A stretch of DNA of 64,000 bases from Nematostella vectensis (lineage: Eukaryota; Cnidaria; Anthozoa; Actiniaria; Edwardsiidae). This document shows, one piece after another, positions 46,095 to 53,800 of the stretch. The notes beneath the pieces are model-generated. The model worked only from the letters and a program-made list of their open reading frames with translations. It was not told where the DNA came from and ran no database searches. The first letter of the stretch is position 1; every line of letters begins with the position of its first letter. The position numbers and the translations under genes were made by a program. The DNA lies in contig NC_064047.1 in the NCBI RefSeq assembly GCF_932526225.1, positions 124,001-188,000 on the forward strand, given 5' to 3'.

Positions 46095-46511
46095 TCATAT
46101 CCACCTACTCGCTACATAGCCAAGAGCTAACATTCCACCTCCAACATATGCCATCTCTCCCATCTTTTGGTTGCTACTTGGTCTGTAGTAATCTGAGAGC
46201 TCAGGCTCTTTCAAATCAAAATCTGGATGTGTTTGAGCGTATAGTTTGAAAGCCTGATCGGTCTCCTTATCATTCTGGTCTGCACGAAGTTTATTATTAT
46301 ATTCTTCCCCCAACCAATCCTGATATTCCTGTCGTTTTTTCTGCCAATCACCCATTGCTTGTTGATACTTTTCAAGCGCTTTATCGTGTCTTATTTTTTC
46401 TTTATCAACATGAGTAGCGTCAGAAGATAAGTATCTCGCTAGGTAACTCCCTCCAACGAATGCCGTCGCATTAAGAATAGCTCCACCAATCATAAATGCT
46501 ATACTCGCCAT
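46095..46511 (-). CDS. Small Polinton structural-type protein, two membrane segments (138 aa)
   Basis: 138 residues. An N-terminal hydrophobic segment (AFMIGGAILNATAFVGGSYL, ~5-24) and a C-terminal one (AYVGGGMLALGYVASRW, ~120-136) bracket a charged helix (RHDKALEKYQQAMGDWQKKR, ~42-61, then EYNNKL and a DQAF...YAQTHPDF segment). The pattern IGGAxxNAxAF...RHDxAxEKxQxAxxxWxKKR looks familiar from cnidarian and other invertebrate Polintons, where it is an unnamed protein next to the capsid genes. Function is unknown; a membrane-associated virion component is likely from the context. Confidence 0.75.
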   Translation of the reverse strand: MASIAFMIGGAILNATAFVGGSYLARYLSSDATHVDKEKIRHDKALEKYQQAMGDWQKKRQEYQDWLGEEYNNKLRADQNDKETDQAFKLYAQTHPDFDLKEPELSDYYRPSSNQKMGEMAYVGGGMLALGYVASRWI

Positions 46512-46529
46512 TTATTAATCAATCTATAA

Positions 46530-46541
46530 GATCTTTAAGTC
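46530..46541 (-). promoter_or_regulatory. Promoter motif, GATT class, for 138-residue gene
   Basis: Minus strand GACTTAAAGATC, 18 nt before the ATG at 46511. Confidence 0.65.
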
Positions 46542-46543
46542 GC

Positions 46544-46768
46544 CTACAGCGGTTTTGGCAAAATCTTTTGTGTTTCCAGATAATCTTTCAGATACATACT
46601 ACCGGACAGGACAGCAACCCATTTAGCGTAGTTTGTAACACTTGACGAAGGGTCGCTGATGAATGACTCTTTCATAGCCTTTTTAGCAACATAACCCATA
46701 CCGGCGGCTAATCCGATGATGACTGCTGAGTCGGTGATCGTTTTCACAAGTTTGTTTTCAGTTGACAT
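46544..46768 (-). CDS. Small membrane protein of the virion cluster (74 aa)
   Basis: 74 residues. A hydrophobic stretch at ~13-28 (SAVIIGLAAGMGYVAKK) is followed by a second, weaker one at ~46-60 (YAKWVAVLSGSMYLKDYL) and the end QKILPKPL. The second half resembles a short conserved segment (YxKxxAVxxGSxxLKDYLExQKILP) that I associate with Polinton small proteins. It is too short to assign a role, but its own promoter motif and the tight spacing with its neighbours support expression. Confidence 0.7.
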   Translation of the reverse strand: MSTENKLVKTITDSAVIIGLAAGMGYVAKKAMKESFISDPSSSVTNYAKWVAVLSGSMYLKDYLETQKILPKPL

Positions 46769-46793
46769 GATTTTATTTATTACAGATTCAGAT

Positions 46794-46805
46794 AATCTTT
46801 AAATC
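46794..46805 (-). promoter_or_regulatory. Promoter motif, GATT class, for 74-residue gene
   Basis: Minus strand GATTTAAAGATT, 25 nt before the ATG at 46768. It includes part of the TGA stop of the 144-residue gene. Confidence 0.7.
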
Positions 46806-47238
46806 ACAACATTCCTATTTTTGGCGTCGCGTTCGGGAGGCTAGCCACTCGAGCGGCAGGCCTCTCGAAAGTTTCAGTCTCGTTGGCGTTGATCTTGGGC
46901 GTCTTTTTGTAAAAACGCATATACATATCCAATGCGGTGAGCCCTATTCCAACTAGAGCCAGTACAGTTGTAAACGATAGCTCTGGAATCCAAGCGTCCG
47001 AGAGGCTATCCCCTCGAGCTCCCTCTTGGTGGGGTGTCTCTGCTCGTGCAGCGTCTTCTGAACTCGCCTCCGCCTCGCGTTTCATCTCCCTAGCAAGTGC
47101 TTCTCTACACCTCCTATTATATTCGGCAACTCTCTTACCAGAAGCGACTTTTATAGGATCTTTCTCCTTAGCGGCACTCTTCTTCCTGGGGGGAGGGTCC
47201 TTTGTGATTTGCTCAACCTCTTGATTTTCGTCAGACAT
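46804..47238 (-). CDS. Basic single-pass protein of the virion cluster (144 aa)
   Basis: 144 residues. The N-terminus is highly charged and Lys/Pro-rich (PPPRKKSAAKEKDPIKVASG, ~15-34), followed by a helical AEYNRRCREALARE segment. One hydrophobic span lies at ~89-106 (FTTVLALVGIGLTALDMYMR), and the tail is Pro/Ala-rich. The KVASGKRVAEYNRR...ELSFTTVLxLVGIGLTAxDxYxRF pattern resembles an unnamed Polinton protein family. A basic head with a membrane span would suit a link between DNA and an internal membrane or capsid, which is inference. A copy of the dispersed palindrome (46999-47025) is read in frame as GARGDSLSD. Confidence 0.7.
   Translation of the reverse strand: MSDENQEVEQITKDPPPRKKSAAKEKDPIKVASGKRVAEYNRRCREALAREMKREAEASSEDAARAETPHQEGARGDSLSDAWIPELSFTTVLALVGIGLTALDMYMRFYKKTPKINANETETFERPAARVASLPNATPKIGML
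46999..47025. repeat. Dispersed palindromic unit inside the 144-residue gene
   Basis: CGAGAGGCTATCCCCTCGAG plus CTCCCTC. The order of parts matches the minus-strand reading of copies 2 and 8. A partial relative (GGGAGGCTAGCCACTCGAGC) lies at 46835-46854 in the same gene. Confidence 0.65.
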
Positions 47239-47259
47239 GATTCTTTACTCTGGATAAAG

Positions 47260-47271
47260 AATCTTTAAATC
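47260..47271 (-). promoter_or_regulatory. Promoter motif, GATT class, for 144-residue gene
   Basis: Minus strand GATTTAAAGATT, 21 nt before the ATG at 47238. Confidence 0.7.
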
Positions 47272-47277
47272 ACATCA

Positions 47278-47390
47278 TGCTCAAGAGCTTGCTCAGGTGT
47301 GCTCAAGAGCTTGCTTAGGTGTGCTCAGGTGTGCTCAAGAGTTTGCTTAGGTGTGCTCAGGTGTGCTCAAGAGTTTGCTCAGTTGTGCTT
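47278..47390. repeat. Short tandem repeat at the 3' end of the 175-residue gene
   Basis: Degenerate 22-bp units (GCTCAAGAGCTTGCTCAGGT and relatives) mixed with 10-12 bp half units. The array runs through the last ~10 codons of the gene (its Thr/Glu tail) and on past the stop at 47357, so the protein's C-terminus is set by repeat slippage. Confidence 0.75.
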
Positions 47391-47884
47391 GAAACTTCTT
47401 GAAGTTTGTTGGAAGTCTCCTGTGAAGGTGTTAGTTTAACATGCTTAGCGACCCGAAAGAGGGCACTAGCAAGTGCTACCATCCTTCCTCCCTTCAATAC
47501 CAAGAGACCTGCAAAGTTTGACAATTCGCGTTTAACCAACTCGTCGTTCTGTAAGTCTTTGCTAAGCGCTTCGGTGTCATCTACAGGAACCACGTAGGAA
47601 ATGACTTGAGACACCACTTGAAGTGCTGATTCTACTAATCCATCAGTAACTTGTTTGCCTAAGACAGTCTGGTAGCGAACAAAGTACTTTTCGACGTCTT
47701 TCGCCGGGAGCTTCTTGATGTCCCCTAAACTCATGTCCACACCAAGAAATTCCTTCGTAGTCCCAAGAGATGCGAGAATAGCCAGCGATTCTCGTTTGAC
47801 TTCAACATCGTCTTCGAGAGGCTCACCCTTCGAGCTCCCCTTAGACTTAGGCTCCTCTTCCATATAATCCTCAATGCTTGCCAT
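47357..47884 (-). CDS. Conserved-type virion-cluster protein (175 aa)
   Basis: The frame is open from 47950, but I place the start at the ATG at 47884 because the promoter motif (47906-47919) lies between the two; this gives 175 residues starting MASIEDY. The body (~48-165) is helical, with the blocks VDMSLGDIKKLPAKDVEKYF, VTDGLVESALQVVSQVISYV and VPVDDTEALSKDLQNDELVK, ending in FAGLLVLKGGRMVALASALF and VAKHVKL. This reads like a well-conserved family in invertebrate Polintons next to the ATPase gene; its role is unknown to me. A dispersed palindrome copy (47815-47844) is read as SSKGEPLE. The C-terminal tail is encoded by a tandem repeat. Confidence 0.75.
   Translation of the reverse strand: MASIEDYMEEEPKSKGSSKGEPLEDDVEVKRESLAILASLGTTKEFLGVDMSLGDIKKLPAKDVEKYFVRYQTVLGKQVTDGLVESALQVVSQVISYVVPVDDTEALSKDLQNDELVKRELSNFAGLLVLKGGRMVALASALFRVAKHVKLTPSQETSNKLQEVSSTTEQTLEHT
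47815..47844. repeat. Dispersed palindromic unit inside the 175-residue gene
   Basis: CGAGAGGCTCACCCTTCGAG plus CTCCCCTTAG: same order as the copy at 46999 with a few substitutions, in frame within coding sequence. Confidence 0.6.
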
Positions 47885-47905
47885 CTTATTTTGTAAGTAG
47901 ACCAA

Positions 47906-47919
47906 GATGTTTTTAAACC
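47906..47919 (-). promoter_or_regulatory. Promoter motif for 175-residue gene
   Basis: Minus strand GGTTTAAAAACATC, 21 nt before the ATG at 47884. It is preceded by GAAGT, as in the GACATG-class motifs, so it mixes both types. Confidence 0.6.
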
Positions 47920-47921
47920 AC

Positions 47922-47948
47922 TTCGAGGGGTCAGCCCCTCGAGCTCTC
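47922..47948. repeat. Dispersed palindromic unit at the ATPase stop; also a hairpin
   Basis: The core CGAGGGG-TCAG-CCCCTCG (47924-47941) is a perfect 7-bp stem with a 4-nt loop. It begins 5 nt past the ATPase stop (47947-47949) and could serve as its 3'-end signal. Confidence 0.65.
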
Positions 47949-48573
47949 ACCGCGTGGCAGGAATCTCCAAATAACGTTGGAATGGATGTCGTAGGCAGAA
48001 ACAGAGTCTGGAATACTTTTCAGTTTTCAGCAGTTCTACAAACTTTTTACGAGTCTCGACGTCTAAGTCACCCCCATAATCTTCAAACAGTGTTTTGGTA
48101 CCGATTTGAGATGGATTATGGAATGTAACCACACAGGCGACGTTATCACGGAAGGGCTTTGCTATGGATGTTAATTGTTGCGTCAATACCCACACTGATA
48201 ATCCTTCGTGTCTCCCTGAGAACGCTAGATTGATAAACTTGTTCGAGCGTTGCTTTAGATCTTTCGATACAGCACAGTCATCCAAAACGAGTAACGTATT
48301 TGTACCAGAAAATAGCACCGCACAATCTGTTAGTAACTCGTTAATCTCATCGGTGTTACTAGCATCCGGCGATAATACCAAGAAACGTTTATCTCCGTGA
48401 GCAAATCTACGGTAGGACTTGTTTTTCGCATAAGTCGGACAAATCAACACAATGTATTCAAACACATGCCGGAACGGCCCTCGGAGCTGTTCCGTGAGGT
48501 ACTTTGTCTTCCCACAATTAGTAGGTCCTGTGATAATACAATGAAAAGGAACTTTTTCCCGTAATTCTTCCAT
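47947..48573 (-). CDS. FtsK/HerA-type genome-packaging ATPase
   Basis: 208 residues from the ATG at 48573 (the frame is open to 48594, but that codon is TTG). Walker A is GPTNCGKT at residues 16-23, Walker B is LLVLDD at 94-99, and a conserved TQQ follows at 131-133. It also has the SGRHEGLSVWVLTQQ stretch and C-terminal basic patch typical of A32-like packaging ATPases of Polintons, virophages and large DNA viruses. It would drive DNA into preformed capsids at a vertex. The length is normal for Polintons. The gene follows the major capsid gene closely and its promoter motif overlaps the capsid stop codon. Confidence 0.93.
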   Translation of the reverse strand: MEELREKVPFHCIITGPTNCGKTKYLTEQLRGPFRHVFEYIVLICPTYAKNKSYRRFAHGDKRFLVLSPDASNTDEINELLTDCAVLFSGTNTLLVLDDCAVSKDLKQRSNKFINLAFSGRHEGLSVWVLTQQLTSIAKPFRDNVACVVTFHNPSQIGTKTLFEDYGGDLDVETRKKFVELLKTEKYSRLCFCLRHPFQRYLEIPATR

Positions 48574-48592
48574 TCTTTTTGTATTATCACAC

Positions 48593-48608
48593 AAGTCCTT
48601 TTTAATAC
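48593..48608 (-). promoter_or_regulatory. Promoter motif variant for ATPase gene
   Basis: Minus strand GTATTAAAAAGGACTT, 19 nt before the ATG at 48573. It includes the stop codon of the capsid gene. Confidence 0.5.
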
Positions 48609-49840
48609 ATGATTGCTCTCAAATTCGAGTTCATAACCTCCATCAACGCGTCGGCTACTACAAACATGTAGCAGGTGATGTTTCCCGTTCCTCCAACTTT
48701 TCGTTTCATCTCGAGTTTTACTCCGTCTCGCGTGTTGTTCAAGACCAGACCTCCTCCGTGAATGCTGTTATCTGGGTGTGCCCTCAAGTCGACCCACAGA
48801 GCAAACTTGTTATTAGCGTAAAAATCCTTTTGCTTGACACCCTCTCTACCGAAACGTTTCTTTACCGACTCCCAGAGGTCCGGCGGTGTCATCCCCTTGG
48901 AGTAGAGACGGTTTGGCATGCCATCCACATTAATGTTGATCGATGTGATGCTTGGATTGACAAACTTTTCGGAATCCCTTGCTCCTCCGGTGTAGCTCTC
49001 TGTGAACAGGCACAATATCCCTGTCATTGACCTCCTCGGCAGATTAATGTGCTCGTTTATGACACCATCATTAGGTTTGGAGATGGTGAACGTTTTGTGG
49101 AGAATGACGTTCTCGTAAAAGAATCCTCTACCAACCTGATAAGCCGACAACGCCTCACGAGCTAAGTATTCACTTGAGATGCAAGCATATTCCAACTCGA
49201 GGTTTGTGATTGTGTACGTTGGAGTCTTGACCGTGTCAGCATAAACAACGACGTCGGAAACTGGGGCTAGAGTAATTTCAAAGATTAGCGGATGAGGTAA
49301 CGCCTTTGGATAAAAGACCCCATGCTCGCCGAGAATAGGATGGTCGAGTGGAATGCAGTACTTGGTGTTGTGAACTGCTGCAAGAGCTACTTCCTTAGCA
49401 TCTGATGTCGCTTTGTCACCTGCATTTGTCCTGAGCTTCCTCATGTTTTCAGAGGAGATACCTTGTTTTATTCTATCCTCACGATCTTCAGCTTGTAAGT
49501 ATAAGTCGTGATAGGTTTGGAAGAGATCGTATCTTTGAGTATCCTGTAGTGTTTCTCCACCGAAAAGAATCTTGAGCCTTGACACTAGGTTCCGGCCAAC
49601 GTTGTTGACGAGAGTATTATTCGCGTGTCCTGTGACGTTTAAGTCAAATAGTAAGGATACACTACCTGGAACAATCACTACATTTTCAGCAAGTTTTGGA
49701 ATATTTATATAGAGGGTTTCTCCAGGACTTGCCGATGAGGGATTGAATGTAATCCGATTCAGCGACGATTCCGCTTTCAGGCCGAAGGGTTCCCGTGGGA
49801 TCCTGTTTGGGTTAATTTTTTCTGATATCGCTTGTGCCAT
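48602..49840 (-). CDS. Major capsid protein (double jelly roll, hexon-like)
   Basis: 412 residues, beta-rich with no membrane span or signal peptide. N-terminal features FGLKAESSLNRITFNPSSAS (~19-38) and INIPKLAENVVIVPGSVSLL (~46-65), then GRNLVSRLKILFGGETLQDT (~81-100) and the helical YDLFQTYHDLYL, match the layout of Polinton/adintovirus capsid proteins. It should assemble trimeric hexon-like capsomers in an icosahedral shell with the penton-like protein at 44401-45024. The start at 49840 is the first ATG after its promoter motif (49865-49876). The gene diverges from the integrase gene with only 33 bp between start codons. The length is close to that of other small Polinton capsid proteins. 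Confidence 0.9.
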   Translation of the reverse strand: MAQAISEKINPNRIPREPFGLKAESSLNRITFNPSSASPGETLYINIPKLAENVVIVPGSVSLLFDLNVTGHANNTLVNNVGRNLVSRLKILFGGETLQDTQRYDLFQTYHDLYLQAEDREDRIKQGISSENMRKLRTNAGDKATSDAKEVALAAVHNTKYCIPLDHPILGEHGVFYPKALPHPLIFEITLAPVSDVVVYADTVKTPTYTITNLELEYACISSEYLAREALSAYQVGRGFFYENVILHKTFTISKPNDGVINEHINLPRRSMTGILCLFTESYTGGARDSEKFVNPSITSININVDGMPNRLYSKGMTPPDLWESVKKRFGREGVKQKDFYANNKFALWVDLRAHPDNSIHGGGLVLNNTRDGVKLEMKRKVGGTGNITCYMFVVADALMEVMNSNLRAIMY

Positions 49841-49864
49841 CTTTTATTTTAAGAAAAGAGAGAT

Positions 49865-49876
49865 AATCTTTAAATG
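49865..49876 (-). promoter_or_regulatory. Promoter motif, GATT class, for capsid gene; overlaps integrase start
   Basis: Minus strand CATTTAAAGATT, 24 nt before the capsid ATG at 49840. The first three bases are the complement of the integrase ATG (49874-49876), so one motif serves or constrains both genes. Confidence 0.7.
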
Positions 49877-50866
49877 AGTAACGAAAGCAGGTTATCAAAA
49901 ATATACTATTCCACCGATGGATACTGGAAAGGGTATTCAGCTATTTATAAGTTAGCTAGTGTCGCTAAAGTCAGTGAAGCCGAGGCTAAGAGGTGGCTTG
50001 AAAAACAGGCGTTGTGGCAGATCTATCTCCCAGCTCCAAAGTATGTCCCCAGACCGCATTGGACTGTGAATAAACCTAATCAGATTCACCAAGCCGATCT
50101 GTTGTTTATGCCCCACGATAACGTAGGCAGAAAAACCTACCGTTACGCGTTGGTCGTGATTGATATTGCCTCGAGATATAAAGATGCAGAAGCACTGACT
50201 ACCAAGGATTCTAGTGGAATTGCTAAAGGGTTTGAAAAGATATACTCCAGAAAACTTAAATGGCCTCATACGGTGATTGTCGATCCGGGGACAGAATTTA
50301 GGGGAGAGGTAACGAAGATTATGAAAAAGAAGGGGGTTACCATCCAGCGAAGCGAAGCTGGGAACCATCGCGCACAGGCTTTTGTCGAAAGCGCCAATAG
50401 AACACTGGCGGAGAGGTTGTTTTCTCATCAGTATGCTCAAGAAATGATTAGCGATGATCGGTCCAGAGTTTGGGTGAAACGATTGCCAGATGTTTTGAAG
50501 ACTCTGAATAGTCAACCCATAAGAATTACTGGCAAAGAGCCTGTAAAATCTATTGGTTTGAAAGAGGTTGATATTGATCCTCCAACGTATAAGCGGCCTG
50601 TTGGACTTGACGAAGTTAGACTACCACCAGGGGTTAGAGTTAGATATCTATTAGCTCCTGGAGAAGAGGAAGGAGGTGAACGCAGACGAGCCACAGACCC
50701 TATTTGGAGTTTAAAAGTGTTTGATCTATCACGCAGTGTTGTTTCAGTTGGACAGCCTGTGTTGTACTACCTCTCCGAAGGCGCTCCAAGGAGGTCGTTC
50801 GTTAGGGAAGAACTTCAAGTCGTCCCTGAAGATACTGAGCCACCACCTAATAGCGTTCTGAAATGA
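49874..50866 (+). CDS. Retrovirus-like DDE integrase of Polinton
   Basis: 330 residues. Residues 1-60 form a small helical N-terminal region. The rve-type catalytic core runs from ~68 to ~210, with acidic residues D75 (IHQADLLF), D137 (VIVDPGTEFRGE) and E172 (AFVESANRTLAE), i.e. 34 residues between the second and third. The C-terminal part (~230-318) looks like the SH3-like DNA-binding module of these integrases (VRVRYLLAPGEE... VGQPVLYYLSEG). It cuts and joins the element ends to target DNA in the nucleus, giving the short target duplication seen here. It is the only plus-strand gene in the right half. Its last 52 bp overlap the end of PolB on the other strand. All catalytic residues are present, so it may be active. 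Confidence 0.95.
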   Translation: MSNESRLSKIYYSTDGYWKGYSAIYKLASVAKVSEAEAKRWLEKQALWQIYLPAPKYVPRPHWTVNKPNQIHQADLLFMPHDNVGRKTYRYALVVIDIASRYKDAEALTTKDSSGIAKGFEKIYSRKLKWPHTVIVDPGTEFRGEVTKIMKKKGVTIQRSEAGNHRAQAFVESANRTLAERLFSHQYAQEMISDDRSRVWVKRLPDVLKTLNSQPIRITGKEPVKSIGLKEVDIDPPTYKRPVGLDEVRLPPGVRVRYLLAPGEEEGGERRRATDPIWSLKVFDLSRSVVSVGQPVLYYLSEGAPRRSFVREELQVVPEDTEPPPNSVLK

Positions 50867-53800
50867 CCGTGAGCGAAGGTGTGAATACCATCATCACAGA
50901 TGATTCGCTTGTCATCCTCATGAGATAGAGCGACCTTGTTCACCGTTTCAGTGTAAACATCATGCTTATGACTTCTGATGACATTCATAAGTCTCATCTG
51001 AGGTTTCTTACCAAATAAGCAATCCTTGTAGTCATCGAAACCGATGCTCTTCTTGACGACTGCTCTCTTAACGCCCTTGCATTTCTTTTCTTCTTTACCT
51101 TCATCCATCTTGTACGAGTAAAGTTTGGCCCTCAGTCCTACAAATTCTGTGATTTGCTGGCCCCCAGCCTCATCTTTAAACATTCCGATGACTTTCTTGT
51201 TCACACCCACCTCAATACCAGATGGGTGACCCTTCGGAAAGTTGCTGGTGTCGAACATGGACCTCACATCCCCGCTGATGTCCTCGTAAAAGTCTTTCGT
51301 CTCGATCTCATACATCAGGCTGTCAGTATCAGTGAATAAGAGCTTTGCATCCTCACCGTACTTAGGCTTGACGAAGTTGTAGTGGAAATCGTACATGAGC
51401 GTCTTACTCAGGTCCAGAATGGACATGCCCAAGTAGACAGGCTTGTTGAAGATCAGCTTTGTCTTCTTCATGTGGATGGCGGCTAGATTCTCGCAAAAGA
51501 TGGTGCGATGTTGATAGTTCGGCTTTGATATGAGCTTCTTGGCCTGCTTCTCGTCCGTCACCAACCGAATGTCCACCCTGTTCCTAATGTTCTCCATAGT
51601 CTTACCAAAGACGGAGTTGTTCATTAACTTGAAAAAATCTTTCTCAAAATCGTTTGTCGCCTTGGCTCTCAGATCGGTGTTCAAGTCAATGTAGGGCTCC
51701 AGCCAAGCAGACTCCTCAAAAGTGACACCCCTGTGAATCTTGGTGACTTTTAGCCCAAAACTCACATAAAGTCTCAGAGTCTCATGGTGGATAACGTACT
51801 TTGTCTTGTCGTTAAGGTTGGGGACCAATTTGTCCACATTGCCTAGCCCGATAGATTCCGGGGCTAGTGGGTAATCGTTGTGTAAGTCATGTAGGTGATG
51901 AGGGTACTCCAAGTCAACCTCCAGAATGCATGGGCGGTCTCTCCAACCTGACAGCTCTTGGTCACCCATCCACCTGAAACCGTGAGTCGGTAAAGGGTTG
52001 CTCATCGCCCAGCCATACAAATTGTTAGCATCAAGGTAGGTGATATATTTTGTGGGTAGGTCAGGGTCATACTCCTTCATGTAAGGGTTATTTGCCTCCC
52101 CATGTCTGTTGCTTATCATGGAGACACCCCCACGGATGCCCTTCTCAATCATGAGCAACATGTCATAGTCCGTTAGAAGCTCTAGCCTCACCTTGGTGGT
52201 CTTCAACGCTGCATCCCAAGCCAACCCTGGCGCTGTGTAGTACCAAGCGGGGTCCAGACCGTAATTCTTGAGACAAACGTCCCTAAAGTTCTCGAAAACG
52301 TCAGCTAAAAGCAACACATCCGACTCTAGGTACAGATTGTGGTAATCCCTCATGGTCCCCATCCCAAAGGCCTCCCACACTCTCCGCGCGTGCAGGTGAT
52401 CCTCCTCCGATATGTCGGTGTCGTTGAGTTTGGAGTGGAATGCCTCTCTCTGTGGGAGCTGTGTTGCGTCGAGCTTGCTAAAGCCGTCGAACCAGTCGTA
52501 AGGGAAAACACCCTTCCTCAACAACAGCTGGAGCTCCTCCCCCTCGTAGTACTCCGCCATGTTTTTGAAGCACTCCCTTGACATATTACCTACTAGACTG
52601 TCGAGACTGGCCGACATAAACCTGAAACTGTCGATAAATCTGATATCACGTTTAACATCAATCTTGTTGCCCTCCTTGTTCGTGAAACTGTCGACTACAA
52701 TCTGTTTTGTGAAAGAAATATACTTTTCCTCGTTATTAGGTATACAGTTTATTTTACCTTCCGATGTACCAAGGTTCTTGATAAATAGATGGCTGTCGTA
52801 CCCAGACAGATTGTGAAAGATAACAGGAAAGAACTTTGGAATTTTGTGATCTAAGTTGCATGCGTTGTGAGCAGCACCTCTGTACTTTCCGGTGAGGTGG
52901 CAATGGTCCAAAACCTTGTCTTCCCCTAATTCACCCTCACAGATGTGGCAGTGAGTGGCGTCGTTATAGGCGATTTTGTCCTTCGGAGTCATTTTCACCT
53001 TCTTAGGGAACCTGAACTTATCGTAAATTTTCTTAATGTCTGACTCCAAAGACTCTACGAAAAGCTGTGGGATATCTTCGTCTGGAGATTCAGCTGTGTA
53101 TCGTACAAGCTCGGGTGGGGATATATCTCCGTCGAAACACTTGATGAGATAGCAGAAACCAGACGGTTTGTGCTTCTGGTATTGCTTAGTGAAGCTTTTA
53201 CTCTCATCTGGGGAGCATGTGTCTATATTCTCTGTGAAGCTCTCAAAGTCGGCATAGACAACAAAGGGGACACGCATTTTTCTGTTGTAGTTTTTGAATT
53301 TAATGTGGGGTAGATTTCCATCCTTATCTATCTTAGGCATCTCTATTCCAACCGCTTCATGATTGCCGCAGCATTCAGAATGTTTTTCTAATGATTGTTT
53401 GCACCGAAACGAGTTCAGACATCTACAGCATAAAAAACGAGTATGATGAAACTCATCAATTTGAGTAGATACTAATCTCATCATATTCTTTATCCAGCAG
53501 TAATGATTCGTCTCATCATCCGAGATGAGAAGTAAGTTGATTGCATTATCTGGATCCTTCTCACTGATTCTCAATGGATATATTTTGGTTTCGTATCCAA
53601 ACACATTAACCGTATACTGGTTCTGTTTCTCGAACTTGTCAATCTGTTTTAGTGAGACGGGGAACTCTATCCCTGACCAGTCGAATTTCTCAGAGTTCTC
53701 TATCATTTGTCTACTGAACCTTTGAGGATCTTTCTCCCTAGGATACACAGCAGAGGTTACTGCCCACTTGAAACATTCGTGATCATTCTCGTTCTTAACA

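Noticed and set aside
47885-47950. Upstream extension of the 175-residue gene to 47950
   Set aside because: The added 22 residues run through the palindrome and the promoter motif; the ATG at 47884 fits the 21-nt spacing of the neighbouring genes.
48574-48594. Start of the ATPase at 48594
   Set aside because: That codon is TTG; the first ATG is at 48573 and lies 19 nt after the promoter motif.
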